DNA of 64,000 bases. Source: Porpolomopsis calyptriformis. Its lineage: Eukaryota; Basidiomycota; Agaricomycetes; Agaricales; Hygrophoraceae. The DNA lies in NCBI GenBank assembly GCA_951640195.1, contig OX621176.1, positions 1,054,001 to 1,118,000 on the forward strand, given 5' to 3'. The number at the start of each line of letters is the position of its first letter. Position 1 is the stretch's first letter. Shown piece after piece: positions 20,615 through 33,020 of the stretch. The notes under the pieces were generated by a model. It was not told the origin of the DNA and searched no databases. It saw only the letters and a list, made by a program, of their open reading frames with translations. Made by a program: the position numbers and the translations under genes.

Positions 20615-23600
20615 TCACCGCCCATCACTCCTACGAATCCCGCTGGGTCCAGGATCCTCACCTAAGCCGCGATGTTGTTGTTGTTGTTGTTGGCGCTGTT
20701 GCTGCTGCTGCTGGTGATGTTGATGATGACGATTCAATCCACCAAAGTCCTCCTCGACACGCCTGCGACAAACCGGACAAGTACTTGCTCCACGCAACCA
20801 TTGCTAGTTGTAAAAAAAAAAAAAAAAAAAAAAGTCAGAACTAGGTTTTTATTTATGTTAGCACCACCCACCTCCAAACACTTTTTGTGAAGCCAGTGTG
20901 AGCAACCCCAAAGTTTTGCAACAGGGTCCAAAGGCGTGTACTTTGTAACCACCAAGAGTCAATACATATAGATAAAAAAAAAGAAGAAAACATTCTTACA
21001 TCATCCAGACAGATCGGACATCGTTTATCACTCTCAGCCAATGCCCAATCTTTGTATAATCCAGTTGGTAAAGAGGCAATCACGATTTCTGGCACCGATG
21101 GCGGTTTCACATCCCCCAGAGCGGCAGCAAGCGAGAGTAAGCTTTCATATGACGAATCAAAATCTTCATCCCTCTGCAAAGAAAAATAAACAAACAATCC
21201 CATCATCATTTCATCAGCCGAAAAACTCACCATATAATCGCCCATCGCCCGACTACGCCGTCCAAAGCTAAACTCGAAATTCGCCAAGTCCTCAATCAAC
21301 TCCCGATCCGGATGCAGCCTCGCACGCACACCCCGACTCCGGAACCTAGATCTCATCGTCACCCGCTCGTGCTCACCACCATGCTCATCCCGCGACGGGC
21401 TCTGCGACGGCCGTCGGTGCCGAGCTGTATTGCCACCCCTCCCTGCGTTCAATCGCGACGGCGGCTCGCTCACGGGCACAAACCGATCGGACGGCGTGTC
21501 TTGGCTTCTGCGCACCATCCCCCTCCGCCTCCCAAACATCTCAGAATTCGGGAACAAAATCCGCCCCTCCGAAACACCCTCAATCTCCCCCCAATTCGTC
21601 GTCGTCGTCGTCGTCGTTCTCCTCCTCAGGCCAGCGCCCCCTCCCTCTTGCCCTCGCCCTTGGCCGCTCGCTTCTCTCTCGAAATGCTCCACAAACTGCC
21701 TCTCAGAACTCCCGCTCAGCCCGTCCCCCCTCAGAATATCAATCGCATGAGCGAAGCCCGAGAGTCGCCCTCGCAATCCCGGATCCGCACTTTCCATCCT
21801 CCCAAGCTCGTTCCCCCGCGCTTGACTCGGCGACGTCCCGTGCGTGTCCCCTCCCCCCCTTCGAGCCTGCATATGATCGCCATCAGACAGGTGCGGTCGG
21901 TGCTGCTGCCCACCGACACCACCACCATACAGAGGCGTAGTGCCATTGCGCCAGCCGTCCCTGCTCGTGGGTATCGACGGCGGCGCTCTCCGCCTCAACC
22001 TCTCTCGCAGAATTTCATCAATCGCATCAGATCCGACTCTCGGCCGACGCGCCTCCATTCTGCCCGTTCCGAATCCAGTATTGGGGTTGGACGAGGGGAC
22101 CTCCTGGGTGACCTATAGATAACATTAATCTTCTGCAGCCGAGGGAGAGACTATACGTACCGAAGAACTTTCCCCACCCGGCGGGAGAACACCGTTCAAA
22201 GGGGGATATTCAAAATGTAAAGGAGGAAGAGAAGGAGGGAGAGAGCTATTCGAACTGACGTCAATCGCAGTCTCTGATCTATTTGGTCTCCACCCGAACC
22301 GATGTTCAAAAGGCCTCAGCAGAGAAGGGTCGGGGCCGTCGTGGTGGGTGTTCGGATCGGCGTTTCTATATATGGATGCCTGATTCTCTGACGGTAAATG
22401 AGAGGACGAGGACATGGTGGGTGGCCCTCGATCTCGCTCTTCAGAGGTTGGGGAGGAGGTGGTGGATTGAGAGAGATTGAAATCGCCGAGGGAGAACCGA
22501 GATCTGCTCCGTGAAATAGAGCTTGGGTTCAGATCAGGTTGCGAAAATGGGTTCAATTCCCCGCGATCAGATAGTGGGTCAAAGATTGGGCTAAATTCCG
22601 GAATCGGCAGGGAAAATGGAGCACGTGGAGGTGGAGGTGGAGGAGGAATACTCCGACGTCTATTGTGGTATGCCGGTCCGCGAGCTTGCGTGTGCGTCAG
22701 GTCCATGTCAGGACGAGAAGGTAAGATTGAAGAAAACCAAGGGGTTCCCTGAGCTGATAAAGGAACGCCAATATCCACGCGGGAGTCCTCCCACGTGTTT
22801 GGAGTTTCGTCGACCGCAAGAAATCGTCTCGCCATACTCGGAGGGTTTCGTGAAATGGAGACTGGACCACCATTATGACGACCTTCGTCGCCGCCTCCGC
22901 CAGTTGCTAAATCCAACGAGAATGAACGACGAGAAAACAAAGAGTTTGTCGAGCCATGTGAGTTGTCCCCATTACGTCTGGGTCCGGAAGACAAAGAGGC
23001 AGAACTAGAGTTGGATGCATTGAAGGGGTTGACACGCGTGGCTCGAACTGGAGGTTGTGAACCTTCGTTTCGAGGATCAATATCCGAAGGCCACCTAGCC
23101 CTATCCGCTCGCTCTTCATAGTCATTAGGAGTGAGCATTACGTCAAATGGATCGTCAGACAACTGAGATAGCATCCGTAAACGAGCCATACGTTGGTCAA
23201 ACTCAGAAGCAACCGGATTGGTTGGAATGGTACGGGAATTGGGCAAAGTTGATTGAATGTGGGGTCGTAATGGAAAGCCTGGAGGGGGTGGGAGGGAAAT
23301 CCCAGATCGAGAAGGTCCCGGTTCGTCTGTATCTGTTTCGTAAAAGCGATCAAAAGAGGGGAACGAAAAGAAGATTAGAGATGGTGCTAACCAGGCGTCA
23401 TGTCGAAAATGGGCGAGGGGGTCGAGAGCCGGCTGATGGCTGGAGGGGGTTGAGTCAACAAGAAAGTTGAACGTTGAATCAAGGTGCACGCACTGAATGG
23501 GGGATATGAACCCGAAGAACTAAAATTCTGAGATTGCCTGTGCGCGAGAGGTCTGGATTCGTGACTAGTTGATTCAACTATCCAAAAAACTCTGTGAGAA

Positions 23601-25605
23601 AAAAAATAGCTGGAAAGAGGGATGACAGGTATACCGTTGGCTGCAGAGAGAATGTCGTGGTTCGCACTAGCACGTCCCGGAAGATCAAGGCGGAGTAGAC
23701 GTGACCGGCGACGTATCCATTCCGAATCCGAGGAATCACTACTGCTTGTAGCATCGTCCCCCATATTCTGAGGGGGGTTTTGAGGGTGAACCTGCCTGGA
23801 TTCGGTGGGCAAACGAGGGAGGGTCCCACGACGGGTGAGAGGTCGAGTCTCTGTTTGAGATAGTTAATGGTTGCATTCTACGCTCTAAGCAAGAACATAC
23901 CTGCACGATCATTCAACTCACGATCTATGAAGGTGGCGATCTCAGGGCTAAAGCCGCTCCGGTTCGGGGGTCTGGATGTAGAATTACGAGCCAAACTGTT
24001 CAGGCGAGTTGAAAAATGTTCGGTTTGACTCTCCAGGCTCCTGAGTTCGGCCAATAATTCCAGTTGTCTGGCGATGTCCAAGTCCTGATGGAGGTTCCTC
24101 ATACGCGGCAAGAAATCGCGTGGACCGGTTCTCACTGATGTGTCATGGTTATTTTCGTCATTGGAATCACTCTCACGCTCCCATCGTCTATTCCGATCGG
24201 GGAACGTCGGGAATATGTCGGAACGACGTTCCGAGGAAGAGGTGGAAGATTCGCGGAATACTGGGGGAATAGTCCGGGAGAAACTCGATCGCTCCGGGGC
24301 GGGCAAAAACGAGTCGCTGGAAAATGAGGATAGACTAGAGCTAGGAATACTCCATGGATCATGATCATCAGTGTGCGAGTGGGTACGAGAGAGAGGAGGG
24401 GGAAAGGGATCAGGTCTAGTAGATGGCTGATCCTCGCTATCAGACAAGAGAGGGGAGTGTGACCTGAGGAGGCGAAGGGCTGCATCCAATCGATGGCGGA
24501 AGGGGGTGGTGTCACGACGGGAATGTTCCGGCCCGGGTGCCGGAGGGGAACCGCCCAGGGACCAAAAGTGTGGTGGGATGCCGTTGGTCGTGTCGGCTCT
24601 TGTTGCCTGTGGAAAAGTGAAGGCTGAAAGGGAAGAGGAAGAGGTGGTGCGATCTAGAGCAGGAATGTGAGGATGACAGAAAAAAAAGCATAGTCGAGGA
24701 CGAGAGTTACCACGATCATTTCCTGACCCTGATCCTTCTGGATTACGCATGTTATGGGAGAAATTTCTATGGGAGTCGAGATGTAAGTCGAACGTACCAT
24801 CACGAGGGGATGGCTGAGGATGTGAGGAGTAGAGAGAAAATAAAGACTCGCGAACAGGAGATGGCTCTGAGCGTGAGGATGGAAGGGAGGGGGAGACTGG
24901 GTTCAGGCTGGGTCCGTCATCAAGGGTGGAGGAGAGGGTGAGAGGGGGAAGAGTGGGAGGGGGTGATGGGGAGCGCACAGAATGAGAACGAGAGTCTCTG
25001 AGGACGGAAACTTGGGAGTCGAAGGCTGTGAAGCGATCAAAGGACAATCTGAAGAGGTCATCACGCCCAGAGGAAGGGACAGGGGAGACAGGCTGAGAGA
25101 CCTCCTCCAAAGGGTAATCAGTCATCTCGATGTCGGGCAAGTCAGGGGTAGGAAGTCTGGGTGGTTCAAGGAACGAATTGAGAGTGTGAAGACGGCTTGG
25201 GATGGTGCTGGAAGGGAGGGGTGGGATGGGTGAGGGTGCAGAGTGCTCCGAGTCGGTTCTGAAATCGGCTATCCTTGGAGGGCTTGGACTTGAATGCGAG
25301 GTACGAGTGGATTCTGGGGAACGGCCACTACCTGAGGAGGTGCTTGTGCTCCTCGCTCGCTTGTTCCTCTCACTCCTTTCACTGGCAGAGGTGGGTGCTG
25401 AAGAAGGATGATTGCTGCTATCAGAGCTACCGGCCTCAGCGCTGGCTACAGGACTCTCTAGGTCGAAACCAAACTGCTCAAAAGAGCGCTTGAAAGAGGT
25501 CGCATTTGTGGGGAGGGTGAGATGCAGCTGTGGAGGACAGTTTGAGGAAGACATGAGGAGGACGGGGTTTGGGTTCAGTTCAGAGCAAGAGTGGCAACCA
25601 AACAA
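20615..25605 (-). CDS. Very large RING-H2 finger protein, probable E3 ubiquitin ligase
   Basis: Seven exons join in frame to about 1549 residues: 25605-23901, 23850-23392, 23332-22161, 22112-21231, 21173-21000, 20940-20872 and 20803-20615. A further in-frame intron at about 24656-24712 is possible. About 1430 residues are disordered Ser/Pro/Arg-rich sequence. The C-terminus is a RING-H2: CPICLDD, then GCSHWLHKKC, then CPVCRRR, split over three exons. Such fingers recruit a ubiquitin-loaded E2 and pass ubiquitin to a substrate held by the rest of the protein. The tail is Gln/His-rich, coded by CAA/CAG repeats (20676-20725). A second in-frame ATG (MSSSNCPP, 51 bases downstream) could be the true start. 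A degraded copy of its 5' end lies at 27308-27502. Confidence 0.82.
20672..20725 (+). repeat. Trinucleotide repeat coding a polyglutamine tail
   Basis: TTG/CTG triplets on the plus strand (CAA/CAG on the minus) code two Gln runs at the end of the RING protein. Such repeats vary in length between strains. Confidence 0.8.
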
Positions 25606-25737
25606 AACATCGCTCTGTCACGAAACCGGCACTTGCACCTTTCCACCCATTCATTTTCAAACGTTCCTATCAACGCTTTCTTCCTCTCTCCAACCGCTCA
25701 ACCATCAATCGCGAAACGAAAGAAATCATCAAAAAAG

Positions 25738-26334
25738 ATGGGAAAATCAGCCACCCAGTCACCACGTGATCACTCCTCTTCAATGCCAGATCAATGTAAG
25801 TCTTCGTCTCTTCCTCGTACCGTCGTTGACGGCAAGAACAGATTCAGCAGCATCTCATATTCCATTAATCAAGTCTCCGAGTCTCAGAGTTCCAAAACCT
25901 GTACTTACCTTTCACTTACCACCACCCAAACTTACCCAGAACCGCCCAGGTCCAACTGCCCCCAGATATCCACCCACTTCCGGACACCATAACCGCATAC
26001 GTGAGTGATCTTACGCCCTCACCCCACCAGCTCACCGCAGACCCAGTTCGTCTACCCGTTCACAATCGAACCCCACATCCTCACCATGGAATCGGCCCGG
26101 AGGTCAACACTAGCCGCCCATGAAGCACGCTGCCAGGCATACCTCCGCTCTCGCCAAGCCGAAAAGGACCGCCAAAAAAAGGACGCACTGAGAAAGATCG
26201 CCCCAGGATTCGAGCCACAAGCTTCGCCATTGATTCCGGTCAGAAGAGGGACTGGCGCAGAGACCCATCAACTCGATGTCATGGATCAATTGGTCGATCA
26301 ATTAGCTGCTTTGGATTCCACCTCTCAACGGTGA
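25738..26334 (+). CDS. Small conserved fungal protein, unknown function
   Basis: The well-supported part is two exons, 25950-26000 (VQLPPDIHPLPDTITAY) and 26047-26334, read as ...AY-FVYPFTIEPHILTMES, then a charged helix rich in Arg/Lys/Glu (RQAEKDRQKKDALRKIAPGF) and a C-terminal helix DVMDQLVDQLAALD. The layout (LPP..HP, FVYPFT, long basic helix, IAPGFEP) recalls an uncharacterised family present across fungi. The start is unresolved: ATG 25738 (MGKSATQS) precedes a GTAAGT donor at 25796, but that exon does not join the next one in frame, so the true first exon may be elsewhere. It is divergent from the RING gene. A decayed copy of its 3' half is at 32700-32890. Confidence 0.65.
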
Positions 26335-26394
26335 TACGACACTTTACATATAATACAACACGTATAGTAGCCGCTGCTAATCCCTTCCAAACGA

Positions 26395-27307
26395 AAAATA
26401 ACCGTGATAGACAGGTGTTACCCACCTACATATTGATCAACAATCCGACACCCGTTGATTTCGACGGATGTCTAGAGACAAAAATAGTTTGGACACAATC
26501 CAGAAATCCAGACGCGGACACGTCGCGAGAGTGACAACCACACTTTCACCATTACCAGGATGTTGCATGAAATAATTTGGCAGATCAAATCGTCAGTCAG
26601 ACCCTTCCGCACAAGAAAAAGACGACGATAAATGAGTAGACCTTCCGATCGTGCCGCAGAAGCATAGACGAGCCCAGCATTAAGGAGATTCAAAAAACCG
26701 AGACCAACCCTTCCACAGACATCCAAACAAAAAAGCAGATCATCAACTCATCATTCTGCACCGTGACATGTTTGCACCAAGGGTCGAATCTCGATCCCCG
26801 CCCTCGCGACATTCGCGAGGCTTGTCCGGTTAGAAAGTATGTCAACAAACCCACAATGCCACGCTGCAACGCTGTCAAATAACACTCACGAAATCACAGT
26901 GAGTTAAAAAACAGGTGGGGTGAGGGTATTCAGCCTTTCGTGAGTAACATCCTTGCTACACTTGCCGCCCCCAACTGGACCACTCACCCACAAGCACACC
27001 ACTATCTGCACAAACCGTGATCCCCCTATGCCCAACAGCGAAGGTTATAGTAGGTACGATGAATATTTTAACCTTCCCCCATATAAAGCTCACCTTCACC
27101 TCATTGGGCATAGGCAATCCGTCCTTCATTCTGACAAGGGAGGTCACCACTTCCCTTAATGGTGCCTGGTGCCGCTGCATGACCGCCATCTTGGGTACGC
27201 ATATGTCAGCTGGGTCGAACCCAGCGATCGCAACCATTGGCGGGGGTGAGCTCTACCAGCTGCGTTCCCGCCAGCGTCCTTCGAACTGTCCTGGCAACGA
27301 GTTTCAG
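26395..27307 (-). pseudogene. Decayed, internally deleted copy of the Mus7/MMS22 3' region
   Basis: This segment aligns in the same orientation with scattered blocks of the intact gene at about 33190-35055. Shared pieces include LTYFLTGQASRM against LIYFLTGRASRI, GLTDDLICQIISCN against GLTDDLFRRRIQVISC, YASAARSE in both, and at the right end GGGGGTGAGC...CCGCCAGCGT...TTTCAGAAAC. No frame stays open across it. It ends at about 27307, where sequence derived from the RING gene's 5' end begins, so this is the junction of a tandem duplication. Confidence 0.75.
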
Positions 27308-27502
27308 AAACTGGCCTCAGGACACTCTAGGCCAAAACCAAACTGTTCGAAAGCGCTTGAAAGAAGTCGCTTTCATGGGAAGAGTGAGATGAAATTGGGC
27401 AATCAGATGAAGACGTGGAGGAAAGAGGGTTTTGGTTGAGTTGAGACAACAGCGTGATGTTTGTCTGGCTTGACTAGATACAAAACTTCACACCTTTCCG
27501 AT
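27308..27502 (-). pseudogene. Decayed copy of the RING gene's 5' exon
   Basis: The bases match 25434-25645 in the same orientation: for example CTCTAGGCCAAAACCAAACT against CTCTAGGTCGAAACCAAACT, then CGCTTGAAAGAAGTCGC against CGCTTGAAAGAGGTCGC, and GAGTGAGATG against GGGTGAGATG. Similarity runs past the RING start codon into its promoter (ACACCTTTCC against GCACCTTTCC). It stops where the NACHT-WD40 locus begins. Confidence 0.75.
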
Positions 27503-27620
27503 AACGCAGCGTGTGATCACAAATACTAAAAATAGGCGAGCAGGGAAGGATTGTCCTGAATTTGGTTGTAGGGAAACATTGCGAATCCAATACTTGGCGA
27601 TAAGAGAGTTAGCAGAGTTA

Positions 27621-30600
27621 TTAATAATAGCTATAGTCCAGGTACGCAAAATCAAGCATAACGAGACGACCATTCTCTGTGATAATAATTACAAAATCTC
27701 CGTCATTGCTCACTCGTACAGAATCTCCATTATCGAAACTTGTCTTCGGTCTATGAGAGACAGGAAGCCAACAAATCCGTCGACCCCAGGAAAATGAGTG
27801 GACCCACCCATTTTTAATATATCCAAATACTGGGCCTGTTGGGTTTGGGCGATCGGCAGACGATAAACGATAGGATCGAGCGACCGATTCAACTGAGCCG
27901 AATTGTGGATCGAAGGTGTCAAGGTGTGCACCGCTGACCACGTCCCACAACCGAAAGGTAGTGTCAGAGGATCCAGACATTATACGTGTGCCATCGGGGG
28001 AGAATCCAACCGACAATACCTGGTCGGAATGTCCCTCGAGGGTGCGCAGATGTTCACCGCTGACCGCGTCCCACAGCCGAACGGTATCATCGCAAGATCC
28101 AGATACGATACGCGTGCCATCGGGAGAGAATGCGACTGAGTTCACCGTGTTGGAATGTCCTGCGAGGGTGTTCAGATGTTCACCGCTGAGGGCGTCCCAT
28201 AGCCGAATGGTATGGTCAAGGGATCCAGACACGATACGCGTGCCATTGGGGGAGAATGCGAGTGATTTTACCAAAGTGGAGTGTCCCTCGAAGGTGTCCA
28301 GATGTTCACCACTGCCCGCGTCCCACATGATAACGACTCCGTCGCGGGATCCAGACATAACACAAATGCCATCGGGGGAGAATAAAACCGACATTACCCA
28401 GTCGGAGTGTCCTTCAAGGGTGTCGAGATGTGCACCACTGACTACATCCCACAAGCGAACAGTAGTGTCCTCAGATCCAGATACAATACACGTGCCATCG
28501 GGAGAGAATGCGACCGACAATACCGGTTCGGAATGTCCTTCAAGGGTGTTGAGATGTGCACCGCTGACTGCGTCCCAAAGTCGAATAGTAGTGTCCTCAG
28601 ATCCAGATACAATTCGGATGCCATCGGGGGAGAATGTGATCGATACTATTAGATCAGAATGTCCGTCCAGGGTGTGGAGATGTGTACCACTGACCGCGTC
28701 CCACATCCAAACAATATTTTCGAATACAGACAGCATACGCGTCCCACTGGGGGACAGTGCAACCGACCATACGCAGCCGAAATCTCGCTCGAGGGTGTTC
28801 AGATCTATGCCGCCGACTGGCTCCCATAGAACGGGCCTATCGTTGGATATATATACGCTACGCGTGCTATCCGAGGAGAATGCGACCGATCGGACCCAGT
28901 TGGAATGTCCCTGTAGGAGGTTCAGATGTGCACAGCGGGCCGCGTCCCACAGCCGAACGGTATTATCGCAAGATCCAGATACGATACGCGTCCCACTGGG
29001 GGAAAATGTAACCGACAATACCCAGTTGGAATGTCCCTTGAGAGTGTTCAGATGTGCACCGCTGACCGCGTCCAACAGCCGAATGGTATTATCGATAGAT
29101 CCAGATACGATAAGCGTGCCATCGGGGGAAAATGCAACCGAAAATGCACTTTCCTCGAGGGTGCTCAGATGTGCACTGCTGACGGCGTCCCACAGCCGAA
29201 CGGTATCATCGGTAGATCCAGATACGATACGTGTGCCATCGGGGGAGAATGCGACTGAGTTCACCGAGTCGGAATGTCCTTCGAGGGTGTTTAGATGTTC
29301 ACCGCTGACCGCGTCCCACAGCCGAACGGTTTGATCGTGGGATCCAGACACGATACGCGTGCTATCCGAGGAGAATCCAACCGATGTGATCCAGTCGGAG
29401 TGTCCCTTGAGGGTGTACAGATGTACACCACTGATTGCATCCCACAGCCAAACGGTATTATCGCGAGATCCGGATACGATACGCGTCCCATTGGGGGAGA
29501 ATCCAACCGACAATACGCAGTTGGAATGTCCATTGAGAGTGTTCAGATGTGCACCACTGACTGCATCCCACAGGTGAACAGTATGGTCCCAGGATCCAGA
29601 CACGATACGCATGCCATCAGGGGAGAATGCAACTGATGTTACTTTATCGGAATGTCCCTTGAGGGTGTTCAGATGTGCACCGCTGACCGCGTCCCATAGC
29701 CGAATGGTACGGGCAGATCCAGACACGATACGCGTGCCATCAGGGGAGAATGCGACAGATTTAATTTCCGGACCATGTCCTTCCATCGTTCGTATGCATG
29801 GACTCCACGTCTTGTCCAATCCTTGGTGTATTTTCACAGGAAGGTCCAGCTCCCTCCCATATATCTTTTTCATTAAGCTTTCCTGAGGAGTGAATAATAA
29901 CGCTGAGTGGTATATTTGAAGCGAAGAGGTACTGATGATCCCGAAGAATTCCAGGGTAAACCGCTCGCAATCATAGAGTAAATCCTTGGTGTCAACCATG
30001 TCTCGGTCCGCCCTCTGCGGAATGAGGTCAGCATCGTGAATTGGAGGGGGAGAACAACATACAACAATCGCCCTTTGTGCCGAATCTAATGCAAGGAGAG
30101 CATTTCGAACATCTCCCATCACACTGAGTGCCTCAATCCAGTACAATAGATATTTCAAGCAAAACTTGTTCACCAGGTCAACCAGAACGTCAGAGAACGT
30201 CGCATTTTCTAGGTGCCAAGCCCAGTGACGACATGCATACTGCAGCTCAGGCCGAATGCAAGTCAGGACACGCGTCGGAAGGTCGCCCACCTCGCTATTC
30301 AGCAATGATGGATCTCTTATTCCACAGACATCTCGCTTCAGCTGCTTCATAGCACCGAGACAGGCACACGCAAGTAACGTATGTTGGGTCTGCGGGTCAA
30401 CAACATATTTTGGATTGAGACATCGAGTTGGATTCGTTAAAAAGTCGAACAATGATGGATGAAGTGTTCGGATCACTTGCGTATCGTCATCGGGTACCAT
30501 GATCAGTGAATGAAGACGCTGAAGTGTCACTCCCACTGTACGTGATGGTACGCCTAGTAATCGTTCGAGGGCAAGTGGCGAGAGTGGGTCTCGAAGGAGG

Positions 30601-32438
30601 ATGATTGTGCCTAGGATCATCTTCAGTCGACCAGAAAGATGAGAGGAAATGTTGGGAAATGCATCGTTCAACACTTGACCGTATAACCGATCAAGGTTAT
30701 AATCCGGAGACGAGTCTTCCGTTACCGTGGGTGCATTACAGAGAAGACGCCCAAGTTGATGTTTCGGGTCGCAATAGTTTCGGTCTTCAATAAATCTGAC
30801 TGACGTGGACGCAAAGATGAAAAGTCCAAAAGACATCCGCGTCAGGGAATGGACGTCCGCGATAGAAGGCCATTCGTTTTCAAGATGATACGACTCTCGC
30901 GTAGCAGCGAGCTTCGTCGAAAGGTAGTGTTTGATATCGTTCTGCACGACGCCTAGTTCCACTTCGTGCAAAATGTATCGCTGAGTCACTGGGTTCAATT
31001 CGCTCGACCTAAAGACAGTGGTAATATGATTTTCTGGCCGACTCGTTACCAAGAATTTTAACGGGAACAGCTCGTTGACGTGACGAGAGAGTGATGATAA
31101 GATGATGGAGGTCGTCCCAGTCTCCTTGCATTCATCAAGTGCATCCAATACAACAATGCATGGAGGGAATAAGTTTCTGAGTGTGCGAAGAGGCTTTATG
31201 ATGAGCTCTTCAAGTTGATATGGAGGTGTGGTATAACCAATGTCAGGATTTGACCTCATAGCACGAGTAACCTCCGCTCTGAACGAAGGGTTCAGGATCC
31301 CGAGCTGGTAGGCGATGGTGGTGAAGATCATATTCGGATTGCTGCAATTTGCGTCGTCACGCGAGCAGAAGAAGCTCGCACCAAGAATATCAAATATTCT
31401 GCAGGCCTCCGCGACAGTGAAAGCAATCGTGGTTTTCCCTGTCCCAGCCGATCCATTGATCCAAAAGATAGTCGTATTCATTGCAACCGCATTGGCCTGA
31501 CTTCCTAAAATGAGGGTTGATTGGGGTTGTGAATCACTGACGCCAATCCAGCGAAAAATTTGATCAAGAATATCCGCTCGCGTGCCTTCCAAGCATCGTG
31601 CTCGATCTTTGCAGTTAAATGGAGCAAAGATGGCGTGTGGGGGGTGATGCTCATCGAGGATGGCTTCATGGAGGTCATCTATTTTGTCTTGAATTATGAC
31701 AGCATGTTCCTCCATCCTGACCGCATGTTCCTGGGAGTACGTGAGCGATGATCCTATTGAGGGGAATGGAAATTAACACACATCAAGTGCCGATTCGATC
31801 GAAAGTGCAGCCTCTGCCTGTCCACAAAGCCCGGCACCGATTCATATCATTCAAACATTGAACTACATAAGCAAACAGCCATACCATAAAGGTTTGCATC
31901 GACCACGTAATCGTCTGGATATGGCCGTTAATTAACTGCGTATCATCGTCACAGCGGACAAATCGCTTCAAGGCATGTCGGGAAGCCATCTTTCGCAGTT
32001 CTTCTAGGGCCGCATTCGAGGTGCTATAGAGACACAGATCAAACTAGTTCATTGTGGTAAGGAGACAGTGCGTACGTGAACAAGCGATTTATTCGGTCAA
32101 GGGCCAATGGAGAAATCGTCCCTTGACTTTTCGAATTTCCAAGGACCAGGTTGAAGCTTTCGATCTGTTTTGAGAGTCTCTCGACATCTTCTGCGTTTTG
32201 AGATGTTTTCTGCATCTCTCGTCAGAAGGCACAAACGCACACAACAATTGAGATCTACCTTGACAACGTCTAGAACGAATAGCAGACCACTTATGCCTGC
32301 TTTTAGCCCAGGCACTGCTGCATCTCCTACCACGTCTTTGGCTATTCGGAGAGTTGTTTGGAGAGCACTAATAGCGGTGGAACACGCCTGCTTCAACTTC
32401 TCCTTGTTCTCCAACTTTGCTTTAACTGAGCGGAACAT
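27621..32438 (-). CDS. NACHT-WD40 STAND receptor with about 15 near-identical WD repeats
   Basis: Five exons join in frame to 1532 residues: 32438-32259, 32209-32076, 32023-31885, 31817-31782 (36 bp) and 31730-27621. The N-terminus (ALQTTLRIAKDVVGDAAVPG, GLLFVLDVVK) is the helical region usual before NACHT in agaricomycete receptors. The NACHT has P-loop INGSAGTGKTT and Walker B CIVVLDALDECKE, then a winged-helix-like part. From about residue 800, fifteen 42-residue WD units follow, most of the form GHSDxVxSVAFSPDGTRIVSG and LWDAVSGAHL; units 6, 8 and 9 are degenerate. The end is an atypical blade (FGYIKNGWVHSFSWGRR). HET-E/HNWD proteins of this architecture control heterokaryon incompatibility and recognise ligands through rapidly changing WD repeats. 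The tiny exon 4 and the last acceptor (CCCAG at 31731) were chosen to keep frame. Confidence 0.9.
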
Positions 32439-32699
32439 CGACGGGGACTTGGATGGATGTGAGATGGGTCAAGGATGGATAGGCGCGCAAACCCACATAA
32501 GATCACATTTAAGATCACACATGTCACTGTCACGGGTCGTCACGCTCTCATAAAGTCAAGTTCGGGTATACGAATTGGATTTGGATAAAATTCTGACGGG
32601 ATTATGAGTAGATGGCACTCACATACGTGGTTATGGTGTCTGGATGAGGACGGATGTCTGGTGGTCCCATCATGCGGTGAACTCCGTTCCTATCATCTC

Positions 32700-32890
32700 G
32701 AAAGTCAACGTCCATGAAACACGCTGCCAGGTCTACCCTCTCCCGCCAGCGACTGGGAAAGCTCGCCCTAGGATTCGAGCCACAAGATGACTATTCATTC
32801 CGGTCAGAAGAGGCAGACCTGTCACCACCATCAACTTTCAATTGGTCGATCAATTAGCTGCTTTGGATTCCACCTCTTCTCAACGATGAT
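32700..32890 (+). pseudogene. Decayed copy of the small conserved gene's 3' half
   Basis: Matches 26105-26340 in the same orientation: CATGAAACACGCTGCCAGG against CATGAAGCACGCTGCCAGG, then CTAGGATTCGAGCCACAAG against CCAGGATTCGAGCCACAAG, then a stretch of about 30 identical bases around TTGGTCGATCAATTAGCTGC. It has indels and no open frame. It lies just ahead of the intact Mus7 3' end, in the same relation that the intact small gene has to the ruined Mus7 copy. Confidence 0.8.
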
Positions 32891-33020
32891 TCACACAGCT
32901 TACCAGAGGTAGAGCTACATATTGTATCTTCCAACGTATAATACATCCAAGAAAGTTCCTGATCTACCCGGGACAGAATTAAGCAGCGATACACATAAAT
33001 TATATGCAGAGAAAAAGGAA

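Noticed and set aside
21312..22118. Plus-strand frames rich in Pro and Arg over the RING gene
   Set aside because: They are antisense to Ser/Arg/Gly-rich coding sequence. The minus-strand frame joins in phase to the RING finger.
27916..29334. A 472-residue plus-strand open frame
   Set aside because: It is antisense to the WD40 repeats. Because the 126-bp unit is repeated, one antisense frame without stops in the unit stays open along the whole array. The sense frame has all domain signals.
32769..32790. GGATTCGAGCC as a possible tRNA B box
   Set aside because: It lies in sequence shared with the coding exon at 26205-26225 (GFEPQ), and no A box or acceptor stem is present.
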